DNA of 64,000 bases, taken from contig JALQPE010002338.1 in assembly GCA_030407315.1 (NCBI GenBank), positions 226,409 through 290,408 of the forward strand, in the 5' to 3' direction. Shown in pieces: positions 18,401-28,493 of the stretch. Both the position numbers and the translations under genes were made by a program. How positions within the stretch are numbered: the first letter of the stretch is position 1; each line of letters opens with the position of its first letter. Below the pieces are notes generated by a model. That model was not told where the DNA came from, did not search any database, and saw only the letters and a program-made list of their open reading frames with translations. The DNA comes from Asparagopsis taxiformis. Taxonomy: Eukaryota > Rhodophyta > Florideophyceae > Bonnemaisoniales > Bonnemaisoniaceae.

Positions 18401-21171
18401 GATGTTCCTAGAACTGCATGGGATTTCAAAACCGCGAAGACGTCTCCAAAGCCGCCATCTACGATGATGCATGCATTGTTTACAAGGTTTATCAATATTG
18501 GAAATCTCGTGAGTGGGGTGGAAGGAATTAAAAGGTTTCCTGTTGTGCGAAGCTATACTAGCTATCAGCGTTTGTTCATGGCAATTTGGTTGATTCTGCT
18601 TCCATTTGCAATGACACCACTCACGGGGTTTCTCACGATTCTATGGGCGCCGATTATATCTTATGGAGTACTTGCTCTCGAATCGCTCGCAACAACTCTT
18701 GTTGACCCGCTAGGAGATGATGCACTGGATTTACCAGTTCAAGACATGTGCATTGGAATTGCAGAAAATTTGATCGAAGCTGCAAACTCAGCAAAGTGGG
18801 GCCACACCCATCATGTGATTGCTTCTCCAGTGGATAGTGAGGCATACCTTGGATTTTGTCTTGACGGGAAACAAGCAAAGGAAAGGTACCGTCTCGCGAA
18901 GTTAACCGATTCGGATATTGGAGTTGAAAATTTTGCAAAAGAACCTATTGAAAGCTTCTCAAGTCCAAGAGAGGCGATGACAAAGCCGACACTATTCGCT
19001 CATGTTATTCGCAGTGTTCCATGGTGGGTACTACTAGCAATCGGAATATGGGCAATTGCAGGTGTTATTATCTCATACGCGACAAGGACCTCCGAGGAGG
19101 ATGTGCGATTTTGGAATTCGAAAGTGAGAATTGACGGTATTATCGCGAAGTATCTAGGATTTCCAGGTAAGCTAACTCTTCACCGTTCGAAATACGATCA
19201 CAAAAGGTCATCTAACTCTATAATGTGTGCTGTGGTGTACTCACAATTTAGCTTTCGTGCTGTTAGCTTTTTTCGTGCGTCAAGCATTTGGCAGATATTT
19301 AGAAGCTGGAAATGTGTGGGGAGATGATCTGCGAGCTGCATGTCATACATTAGCCATGCAATGGCTGTTGTTATCTGAGCCGGGCGCATGGCATGACGGT
19401 GATCATGAACGGGTGATTGCGCACATTGCTGCCATTCCCATCGTTTTGAAGATGGAATTACGAGACAGTCGAGATGTGAGAGAATTGAAAGGACTGCTGT
19501 CCGAAAAAGATATCGGTCGAATTCTAACAGCTGAAAGTATGTCAACTCATTGCGTCGACGTCATCAGAGCATATTATTGGACTGCCGTCTGCCGCCCCGG
19601 TACACTTGTCGACCGGTCAAAAATAATCGCAACCTGTCGAAAATCATATATCAAGGTTGAACTCCGTAATCTCGAAGAGGCGATTCGAGTGTGCAAAACG
19701 CTCAAGGCGTTTCCCATTGCAAAGGGATTCCTGGTTTTGCTTCGCACCATACTTGGCATATGGTTTATATTGCTTCCATTTGTTCTTTCTGAAAGCAACG
19801 GTGAGCGTACAAAAGTTTATCATCTTACCAGTAGTTGGCGATGTGTTAGTGCTAACCATGGAAGTTTAATTTACGCGTCGCATTGTCACAGGATGGTTGT
19901 CTATTGTATGGATTGTGATCATTGGCTATGGCCTAGTGGGTGTGTACACCATCGCTGGTGAAATACAAGAGCCGTTTGGACGAGATTTAAATGACCTTGA
20001 CCTGGAGAGGATGGCAGATGAGATTGTTCGAGAAGTGTTATTCGTGCAGAAAAACTACCGAGGTGGATGTAAGGCCCTGGTGTTGAATACAGTAGACAAG
20101 TCAGGAATAGCATGGGAGAATGTATTGGAAGAAAATACTGGAATTGGAAGTATATATTATTCACTGGCTAATTGTGGGAAGAAGGAAGCAAAAGGGAATT
20201 TCAAGGCGAACGTTATGATGATTGCATATATAGTGCCAGCATGGATAATGACACTGGTCGCAGTATTCTCAGCGCTTGTCATTCTATTGGCATGGGGATT
20301 ACATCAGCGATGGCCTTTAAATGATTCATGTGCTCCATCTTTCTGCGTTCCAATCGCTATCAATAGCGTAGTTGAAGAATACATTGGTTTTGCGCTCTTT
20401 CTACTGCTTGGATTTCGGCTGTATGACAGTCATCGGCGCTATGTGACGGGGATCACAGCATGGAAAGATGGAATATTAGCTTCAACTGGAATGCTGGCGA
20501 GTCGAATGTTTGAATCCTATCCGCGGGGATCATTCCATGCGGGTGATATTGAACGAATATGTGCGCATCTGGCTGGCTTTTGCATTGTGACGGCTGCGAA
20601 ATTACGACGCGAAGAAAGCTGCAGTCAAGTACTACAGGGCTTGATGAGCACAGAGGATATTACAAGAGTTGAAAGAGCGGAAAGCAAAGGGGATCATTGT
20701 CTGAATGTGGTGCGTGGATATCTGACAAGTGGTGACCGAATGTTCATGGGAAAACAGCGGCGCCCGTCTAGTGATATTGTGCATTGGGTTTTGTACCGAT
20801 ATATCAACGATTTGAAGATGCATGCAGCCATATGCGAACGAATGATTAGCTTACCGTTACCGTTTGGATATGTGCAGCACATTCGCATATTGCTGGTAAT
20901 ATGGCTAGGATTGCTTCCTCTGGGCCTGGTAGAAAGCACGGGATGGTGGTCAATTTTGTGGATAGTCATAATAGCATACGGAGTGATCGGAGTTGAGCGA
21001 TGGTCGGAGGAACTGGCGAATCCATTTGGCACCGATTTGTCGGACGTGCCGCTGGGGAAGCTGCGTTTGGAGGCGGTGAAGGGCCTACGAAGCAATCTGC
21101 AATGTTTCTACAACGGTAACACGTCTGTAGTCACGGGGGATCGCACAGCATTTCCAATAATTACACAATGA
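15433..21171 (+). CDS. Five-domain bestrophin-like (UPF0187) channel, four exons
   Basis: Exons 15433-16403, 16555-19166, 19252-19800 and 19892-21171 join in frame (5412 nt, 1803 residues). Introns are 151, 85 and 91 nt with donors GTAAGC, GTAAGC, GTGAGC and acceptors TTAG, TTAG, ACAG. Reading through any intron stops early or breaks a conserved helix. Bestrophins are anion channels that work as pentamers; plant and algal members act in thylakoids (VCCN1) or carry bicarbonate (BST). The protein holds five copies of the whole domain at about residues 78-375, 425-710, 774-1055, 1140-1423 and 1483-1783. Each has a first TM, a neck helix (LFVLLGFFIREA, FLLLSFWMNDA, LFLILSFRTADA, FVLLAFFVRQA, LFLLLGFRLYD), a charged H-x-(R/N)-(D/I)-x-E/D-R helix, a late TM (IWLxLLPL type) and the closing motif NPFGYD, DPFGDD, DPLGDD, EPFGRD, NPFGTD. 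The animal acidic Ca-clasp is absent. Leader uncertain; an upstream ATG at 15382 is possible. Confidence 0.88.
15664..21120 (+). repeat. Five tandem bestrophin-domain repeats
   Basis: Approximate unit limits: 15664-16690, 16860-17715, 17905-18755, 19005-20030 and 20210-21115. The repeats are clearly homologous but diverged, sharing mostly the neck, the second-helix charged motif, the IW(L/F)xLLP helix and the (N/D/E)P(F/L)GxD end. Units 1, 4 and 5 share a VEx(S/T)GW-like turn (VETSGW, SESNGW, VESTGW); unit 3 is the most divergent (TPLTGF). Linkers are 50 to 80 residues. Confidence 0.85.
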
Positions 21172-22926
21172 ATGAATTTGAGTAATTTGAAAGGGGACAG
21201 CGGCTGCATGTGCTATAATAAAAAAGTGAATTAAATTAGTACGTACGCAGCGCACGTATGATACAAGCGGGGCGTTGTTTTGCTTTGCGTCGTGTCAGGG
21301 AAACGCAGCTGCTTGTCTACTGTACGTTGTGTCCAACAAAGTCGGGGACGCGGACGGGCCCGTTCCCCAGACTGAGAGGCTTTGCGTTTTGGCGCACGCA
21401 AATCCAAATCGGTTAGTTTCTCCGCTCGCCCCGACGCAGACCAATGTATCTGCCGCTTTCCTATTTTCGACTCGCCGCCGACGATGCCGCTTGCTCCACC
21501 TCGCAAGACACACGCTGTCCCAAAAGCATGCGACGCGACGCGACGCAACACGACTAGAGGCAGCAGCGTCGACCGAAGCGAGGCTGCACAGGTGACGTGA
21601 ACAAGTTTCTGCGCAAGGTGAAACAGACTCGCGATGCATTTTCTCAATTTCATTACACCCTCGTGCGCGCACATTGCAGTAGCACATGTGTGTGCCTGCA
21701 CGCGACGGCCAGTCGGGTACCGAATGAGTGCATGACATGGGGGAGACGCGACGCGGCATACCGCGCGTTATCGAGCGAGTCGAGTCGAACGCTTGTCGAT
21801 GTTGGAAGGAAGGAAGGAGAGAGGTTGGCAGCATTGCCTGACTTTACACACACATGTCATGTTGGATGCATGTGGTGGCATGCCACGTGGAAAGCGGTGC
21901 ACCGCACCGCATTCGACAGTGCGAGGCTGCACGAAGTGTAGGACTCGACGTTTTTTAATTGTTGAAAAACAATTTTTAAAGCAGCTGGTTTTTTTACACG
22001 ACTCGATGCGCTGTCAGACATGCGATGGCCGTGTCGTGCCATGCCGCGGCTGCAGGTGTCGAGCAAACGTGTCACGCGCGTTGTCACAACACGCCGATCC
22101 GCTCGCCGCGGCCTTGCAACACCGAGCGCAATTTGGCGTGAGAAATACTCGCTCCCGTGCTTGTTTCGCAACTTGCCACAAGCAACGCGCGCAGCTGTAT
22201 CCAAAGATTGTCCAGAGATCAATTGGCGCCACAATGCAATACGTGCCCGGCGTTGCGCAACCAAACACTATGACAATTACAGCATCGCTTTTCGATGCAA
22301 TGTACGTACATTTCGCACGCTATCATAGTTGATCCGCCCACCCACTCGCTTGTTTTTGATGCTTGCGAGTGCGCTCCCGTTGACAAGACATCACGTCGAA
22401 AAGATCAAAAATTATACTCAAAATCTATATCCACCCGTATATGAAACTGAACCGCGATGCACAACACCAGCCACAAGGCCCATGGTGTACTCGTATCTCT
22501 CGCAATCAAATCACTTTCCGCCCAATATATGCACCCTCATGATGCTCTCGAGCTTTGCACGCTCCCCAGCAGCTCGACTCGACTCGACACTAACACAACA
22601 TCCATCACTATTCCATTCCTCCTCTCGCAATATCTATCCGCGTGGACTTTCCATTACCACACGCTGACCACTATTGCCATTCCAGCTTTCAAACATATCT
22701 CAATATCTCACGACTGCACCCGCTCCGCTTCGCACTGCCCCACCGTACCCGCCCCTCATTCATACATACCCTCCATGCCCTCATTTCCCTACGTCAACGA
22801 TCATTATTTAGTGTCCAACTGTTACCCCTATTCCCATCCGCTCGGTTCAACCCTCGACCTCCCCGACCCCCCTTCTGAGCATCGCTCACAGAAATCTTCC
22901 TTTTTCCCCAACAGCGTCGCGCAACA
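21172..22926. other. Long intergenic region upstream of DUR3
   Basis: 1755 bp. AATAAA at 21217-21222 may serve the bestrophin transcript. The middle (21.3 to 22.3 kb) is GC-rich with many overlapping open frames in all registers that show no domain. The last 500 bp are pyrimidine-rich, leader-like. Probably a long promoter for the urea transporter; nothing specific recognised. Confidence 0.4.
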
Positions 22927-24936
22927 ATGGCCTCTACAGCACAGAATGCTTCAGTGGTGGCAGCATTATTCGGATGTCCAAATCCGCAGAGTGCTTTTCG
23001 CAACTACTTTGCCTTCGAGCAGTATCAGTGTAGATCAGACTTCTTCGGAGGTCAAAACCCTCTCTCTCCGGGTGTCGGCTATGTTATTATCCTCGCATTC
23101 GGACTCACCTTTGGTCTATTCACTGTCGGGCTCGTCTACCTTGAACAATATCTCACTGGAGTCGAAATGAACTCAGAGTTCTTCAACACTGCCGGTCGTA
23201 CCATCAAAACAGGTCTCACTGCCTCTGTCCTCGTTTCTCAGTGGACATGGGCCGCCACCCTGCTCCAATCATCTAATGTTGCGTATCGATACGGAATATC
23301 TGGCCCCTTTTGGTATGCTTCGGGTGCAACCATTCAGATTCTATTGTTTTCCATGTTAGCAGTTCTCGTTAAGAGACGTGCGCCATCCGCTCACACTTTC
23401 TTGGAAATCGTTCGTGCCAGATGGGGCACTACAGCACATCTGGTCTTCCTGCTCTTCGCCTTTCTTACCAATATTATCGTTACATCAATGCTCATCCTGG
23501 GAGGGTCTGCAGTGGTTTCTGCGCTTACCGGTATCAATGTCAATGTCGCTTCCATCCTCATCCCTCTTGGTGTTATTTCTTACACCCTTGCAGGTGGTCT
23601 CAAGGCTACATTCGTCGCCTCGTACTTCAACACATCCGTCATTCTCATTTCTCTCTGCATATTCATGTTCCAGGTCTACGTCACCAACGGAGATCTAGGA
23701 TCTCCGGGCAAGGTATGGGACAATTTGCAAGCTGTCGTTGAAATCGAACCAGTGGAGGACAATTTTGAAGGTTCATATCTTACCATGTTGTCGAGAAATG
23801 GATTGTTTTTCGGTCTTACCAATATTGTCGGAAACTTTGGAACAGTGTTTGTCGATCAATCGTACTGGCAATCTGCCATTGCTGCTACTCCATCTGCATC
23901 ATGGAAGGGCTATCTATTGGGTGGTCTGTGTTGGTTCTCTATTCCGTTCTCTCTAGCTACTTCTTTGGGACTCGCTTCGGTTGCGCTTTCACTTCCGATT
24001 ACTGCGGATGAAGCTGGCGATGGTCTGGTCCCCCCTGCAGTGGCGCAGCATCTTATGGGCAGAGGAGGAGCAGTACTGATTCTTATCATGCTCTTCATGG
24101 CTGTCACATCAACTGGAGCTGCTGAACAGATTGCAGTGAGTTCGTTGGTCGCGTATGATGTCTTCCGTACCTACCTCTTTCCGAATATCTCCGGTCGACA
24201 AATTATTATCATTTCCCGATTTGCAATTCTTGGTTTTGGTATTCTGTCAGGTGTACTCGGGATCATTCTGAACCAAATTGGTATTGGACTTGGCTGGTTG
24301 TACCTATTCATGGGTGTACTCATTGGATCAGCAGTAATTCCAGTTGCGTTTGCTATCTCATGGTCTAGATGCTCTGCCAAGGGCGCTATTTCTGGTGCTC
24401 TTTGTGGATTAGTACTGGCATTATCCTCTTGGCTCGCATACGCAGGATTTGACGGTGGAATATCTGTTGACAATCTTGGACGAGATGAAATCATGTTGAC
24501 TGGAAACCTTGTAGCCATTCTGAGTTCAGGGGCAATTTGTGTCGTGGTATCCCTTTTGGATCCGGATGATTGCGATTGGAGTGCCACACGCTCTATCGAG
24601 TTGGTGGAGAATGATCAAAACGCAAAATTGACAACGGAAACAGAAGAGGAACTAGAGAGAGCAATGAAACTAATTGGCCTGTGGGGAATTGGGCTGACAT
24701 TGGTTCTAGTTGTGGCTTGGCCACTGTTGACGTTACCGGTCAAGTCGTTCCCAAGGGGGTACTTTGTTTTCTGGGTTGTTATTTCGTTCATCTGGGGACT
24801 GTTGGCCACAGCGGCCATGACAATATTACCTGTATGGGAAAGCAGACATGCTCTGTTCGGTGCTCTGAGTGGGCAGAGGAAGCAGGACATGCAATATGCT
24901 ATGGAAGACGAGCTGCCGAGCGCGGGTAGCTATTAG
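22927..24936 (+). CDS. DUR3: DUR3-like urea/H+ (or Na+) symporter, SSS family
   Basis: High-affinity urea transporter of the plasma membrane, sodium:solute symporter superfamily. 669 residues with about 15 hydrophobic helices, the family length. Diagnostic segments: FNTAGRTIKTGLTAS after TM2, SQWTWAATLLQSS, YGISGPFWYASGA, TLAGGLKATFVASYF (SSS signature region), FGTVFVDQSYWQSA, and MAVTSTGAAEQIAVSSL. These are characteristic of plant and fungal DUR3. The loop after TM13 is hydrophilic. No intron; ATG in good context (ACA ATG GCC). Usually induced by nitrogen limitation; the long upstream region fits a regulated gene, but no site was identified. Confidence 0.95.
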   Translation: MASTAQNASVVAALFGCPNPQSAFRNYFAFEQYQCRSDFFGGQNPLSPGVGYVIILAFGLTFGLFTVGLVYLEQYLTGVEMNSEFFNTAGRTIKTGLTASVLVSQWTWAATLLQSSNVAYRYGISGPFWYASGATIQILLFSMLAVLVKRRAPSAHTFLEIVRARWGTTAHLVFLLFAFLTNIIVTSMLILGGSAVVSALTGINVNVASILIPLGVISYTLAGGLKATFVASYFNTSVILISLCIFMFQVYVTNGDLGSPGKVWDNLQAVVEIEPVEDNFEGSYLTMLSRNGLFFGLTNIVGNFGTVFVDQSYWQSAIAATPSASWKGYLLGGLCWFSIPFSLATSLGLASVALSLPITADEAGDGLVPPAVAQHLMGRGGAVLILIMLFMAVTSTGAAEQIAVSSLVAYDVFRTYLFPNISGRQIIIISRFAILGFGILSGVLGIILNQIGIGLGWLYLFMGVLIGSAVIPVAFAISWSRCSAKGAISGALCGLVLALSSWLAYAGFDGGISVDNLGRDEIMLTGNLVAILSSGAICVVVSLLDPDDCDWSATRSIELVENDQNAKLTTETEEELERAMKLIGLWGIGLTLVLVVAWPLLTLPVKSFPRGYFVFWVVISFIWGLLATAAMTILPVWESRHALFGALSGQRKQDMQYAMEDELPSAGSY

Positions 24937-26481
24937 ATGGGTTGCAAATGTTATTTTGTTCTATGTATTGTGAAAAGTTTTCGTAAAGTGCATTACAACG
25001 AAGTGGAATCGTTAGCAGGAACGAAGGTATGTGCAGCGCAGGAGGTAGGTATTGAGAAGTGCACCAAGCGGGGGCGAGTGGGGAGTAAGAGGGAAGTTTG
25101 AAGCAAACATGGCAAATCAGTTACTCGTAAGTAGAAATTGTCTCGAGAGCGGAGCAGTGGAACGGATGGAGTGACGGGCGATGGTGCGGTGACGTGGTAG
25201 GTGCAGAACATTATCGATGCTTGACATCGGCTATACGTGTGCGAAGGTACAATTGCAGCAGCACTCATGTGAAGAACTACGTCCATCGTCCGCAGGTGTT
25301 GCGGCAGTACACATGATCGATTCGCATTAAACGTAAATTGCCTCTGTACACTTGGATTGTACGCTGGCTATGAAACGTCCTATGCTCCGTGGCGTGGCGT
25401 GACGTGACATGACATAACTCAAACTTAATTCAGTCGTCCCCTGAATCAAGCTTCGACAATTGCAACCTTGCCAGCCTTGTTCGACATACAACTAGCTGCT
25501 TCCACGCTACAATTCAACTTTGCCGCTCCCGCTCTTTCACAATGACGTCCGATATGTCACGTCATGATTTTCTTTGGAAGGGTCGATCGCATTGCAACTC
25601 TTTTCGCCGTCTTGTTTACAATTGAGATATTGCACTCACGCGACAAATGCTACCCTGTTTGACGCCCTGGCTTTCGACGTCTAGCCAGCAGTCAAAAAGT
25701 ATTGACAAGATTTTTTACGGATACAAGACGATATGAGTGGCCGTCGTATTGAAAATTTGCAGTCTGTGTCGATCCTAAATATAACTGTGTGCGGTCATTG
25801 TGCTTTCGCTAACAGAGCAAATTGCACCGTCAATGCTACAATATACGTTTTGTCACACCCATTAAAATCAAACAAAACTTTCACTCATTGCACTAGCCGT
25901 CGAAAACTCGCGCTCTACTGATGTATTGGAGGAGACGACGGTGTACTTTTCAGTTTCATAGCACTCGAGATAATCTATTGCAGACACGCATTGGCATTAG
26001 AATTATACTTGTCACACCTGCCCGATTGCGCCAGGAGCAGACAGTGCATCGCGAGTCGATGTGCGCAATTGCCTGCGCTATGGGAAATGAGGGTTTCAGC
26101 TGCGTCCTTGCAGGGTGCAAAAAATGCTCGTCTTGGTTATAAACATCGTTCCTCTCTCCTGCCTCTGAGGCACATCTAACCTCCTCAGGCTGTTGCGAGA
26201 TGCTTATTTGTTGTTGATGATCACAAAATTGGGATCATTTTTCTGAGCTAGGGTTACCAGAAGGCATTCTCAAAATCAACTTTCTATAAAATAATTCATA
26301 TTCCGCAAAAATATTCGTACTCGACAGCTTCTTCGCTTTGGGCCTAATACGTTACATTTTTTCCCGCCATTTTTCTTCCCTCATCACCTCCCACAACCTC
26401 AAGTTTGATTCACATTGTTCGAACAGGAAGTACCAGCTCGTACAAATCGCTCGCGCTTAATCAGCCGTACCAGTTGCAGAA
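24937..26481. other. Intergenic region between DUR3 and primase
   Basis: 1545 bp without a recognisable gene. It holds short imperfect GTGGC/GTGAC direct repeats near 25388-25410 and an E2F-type site near its 3' end. Short open frames (for example 25733-25921) are not convincing. Confidence 0.4.
26360..26368 (+). promoter_or_regulatory. E2F/DP-type site upstream of primase large subunit
   Basis: TTTCCCGCC, a perfect E2F consensus (TTTSSCGC core), about 115 bp before the primase ATG. Primase genes are classic S-phase E2F targets in plants and animals. Confidence 0.5.
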
Positions 26482-28320
26482 ATGCAAGTTGCGCGTGCAA
26501 GTGTCCCCGTTACCCCTTCCAGCCGCGCTACATCTTTTCCATCCGCAAATCGTTCCAAATCATACGCTCCACTCTACCTCACATGCAGTCTGAAGGATGT
26601 TGCATTCGACATCGAAGAGCTGGAAGGAATTGCGTTAGACCGTCTCAAGGTTCTCAAAGCCGCTGAAGCTGCTCGAACTGCCGCAACTGCCTCCACGTCA
26701 TCGGCAGCTGCCCTACTGGAACATGTTCGCAAAGCAGTTAGATCAGCTGAACGAGCCAACGGCTTGAATATTCCGCCCTTGGGAAATGCCGATCGAGAAC
26801 AACGCGTAATGAAGGATGAGGCTTCGCATTTTCTGCTTCGATTAGCGCTCTGTAAGACACATGAGCATCGAAATTGGATGCTCTCCACAGAATGTGATCT
26901 CTTCAACGCAAGACTTGATGGCGCTGGGGCTGACTTTGCTTTACACGCCATCGAGAAAGCTAATGGACCTGTAGTCAGACCGTTAAGTGTTGATACGATT
27001 GAACGATATCGACCTCAACTCGATATGGTGGCACGTGGTCCGTTGCGACAAAAAGGGGACGCTGGTACTCGATATTATGAAATTGCATTTGAAGAAGTCC
27101 CATCGTTAGTGCGCCATAGAAAGGTGCTACTAGTTGGTGGCAAAGCATTTGTTCCAGAAAGGAACATTCTTGATGTGGTCTCTGCCCAATTTCGGTCCAA
27201 ACTCAGCCTTGCGTTGGTGACCGCTGCAAAAGCTGTCGCGCTAGCCGACAATGACAAGCGCATGTATCCCATTTTACAGTCGATTCGTGAGCACTTCACA
27301 GCTGATGATCCCTCATCCAAGGGCTTTGATCCAGCCAAGGCCATTGAACGAATCAATTTGAACCAACTCAATGAGTCGATACCTGCAATGCCGCTCTGCA
27401 TGGCTAACATGATGTCTCGTCTTCGCGAGCAGCATCACCTGCGACACGCAGCCAGAATGCAGCTCGGCGTCTTTTTGAAGGGTTGCGGGCTTACCATGGA
27501 TGAATCACTTCGCTTCTGGCGCACTGAATTTGGGAAGGGAGACATAAATGGTGAGAAGTTTGAGAAGACCTATTCGTACAATATTCGTCATCATTACGGA
27601 AAAGAAGGAAAACGTAGAAATCTCGCTCCCTTCCCATGCATTCGAATTATCAATGACCGCCCAGGCCCTGGTGAACATAATGGTTGTCCATATCGCGAAT
27701 TCGAAGAAAATCGTTTAAAACAGGCGTTGCGAAGTATTCGTACAGATCCAAATGCAATTCCTGCAATCGTTGGGAGAGCAAAGGATGGGAACTTCCAGGC
27801 AGCGTGTGGAATGTGTTTCGCGTCCACACAACCCGGGTACCATGCCGCGGGCGAAAATGGAGCTCCAGAATTCATTCCATCCCATCCGAATGAATATTTT
27901 TTGGAAGCTCGGCGGCGTATGTTTGCTCCAGCCGAGCAAGCTGAGATGATTGATGATGAGATTGGCGATGATGAGATGGTGGAAGCAGCGATGATTGTTG
28001 AGAACATGACGGCCAATCAACAACAATCCGATACGCCTGAAACCAATAAACAGCGCACAGATAAATGCCCTGAAACGAATACATCAAACGATGAAACTCG
28101 GGAAGATAGTACTGGAGGCAAGGGCAAGATGCAATTGCAAAGTGGTGTCCCAAGTGAGGAGTCCTCAGCAGAGCAAGTATACCGCAACGGAGAACAAAGT
28201 CCCAATAGAAAGGAAGTGGGTATTCAATTGGGAGCTATTGCCTCTGGCGAAGATGCCGCGCAGACGGAGAAGGTTCACGCGGAAGTTGCTCAACAAGACG
28301 TTGAGATGACTGAAGATTGA
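26482..28320 (+). CDS. PRIM2: DNA primase large subunit
   Basis: Regulatory, iron-sulfur subunit of the DNA polymerase alpha-primase complex, needed for RNA primer initiation in the nucleus. 612 residues. The N-terminal domain begins LYLTCSLKDVAFDIEELEG with IALDRLKVLK, as in PRIM2. The C-terminal domain carries the [4Fe-4S] cysteines: GCGLTMDESLRFW, FPCIRIINDRP, HNGCPYREF and AACGMCFAS, with SYNIRHHYGKEGKR between. The last 110 residues are acidic, Q/E/T-rich and probably disordered, extending beyond typical PRIM2 (about 510). ATG at 26482 chosen; the first 28 residues are S/P-rich. Single exon. Convergent with eIF3b, 173 bp apart. Confidence 0.95.
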   Translation: MQVARASVPVTPSSRATSFPSANRSKSYAPLYLTCSLKDVAFDIEELEGIALDRLKVLKAAEAARTAATASTSSAAALLEHVRKAVRSAERANGLNIPPLGNADREQRVMKDEASHFLLRLALCKTHEHRNWMLSTECDLFNARLDGAGADFALHAIEKANGPVVRPLSVDTIERYRPQLDMVARGPLRQKGDAGTRYYEIAFEEVPSLVRHRKVLLVGGKAFVPERNILDVVSAQFRSKLSLALVTAAKAVALADNDKRMYPILQSIREHFTADDPSSKGFDPAKAIERINLNQLNESIPAMPLCMANMMSRLREQHHLRHAARMQLGVFLKGCGLTMDESLRFWRTEFGKGDINGEKFEKTYSYNIRHHYGKEGKRRNLAPFPCIRIINDRPGPGEHNGCPYREFEENRLKQALRSIRTDPNAIPAIVGRAKDGNFQAACGMCFASTQPGYHAAGENGAPEFIPSHPNEYFLEARRRMFAPAEQAEMIDDEIGDDEMVEAAMIVENMTANQQQSDTPETNKQRTDKCPETNTSNDETREDSTGGKGKMQLQSGVPSEESSAEQVYRNGEQSPNRKEVGIQLGAIASGEDAAQTEKVHAEVAQQDVEMTED

Positions 28321-28493
28321 TTAGAATAATGATGGAGTCTGCAGTTCCGCTGCTTGGCGTGATTATGTGAATTATAACAGCGGTCGCTAGTGCGCGTCCA
28401 CTGCATTATATCCAACTGCAAATTGTAAAACTACCTGACCATACTTGATGACTGTACTTTGAATTTTTACTTCGGCGAGCTGTCTCGATTGCA

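Noticed and set aside
21231..22332. Overlapping 100-180 codon frames on both strands upstream of DUR3
   Set aside because: All six frames are open because the DNA is GC-rich. None shows motifs, transit peptides or splice-consistent joins.
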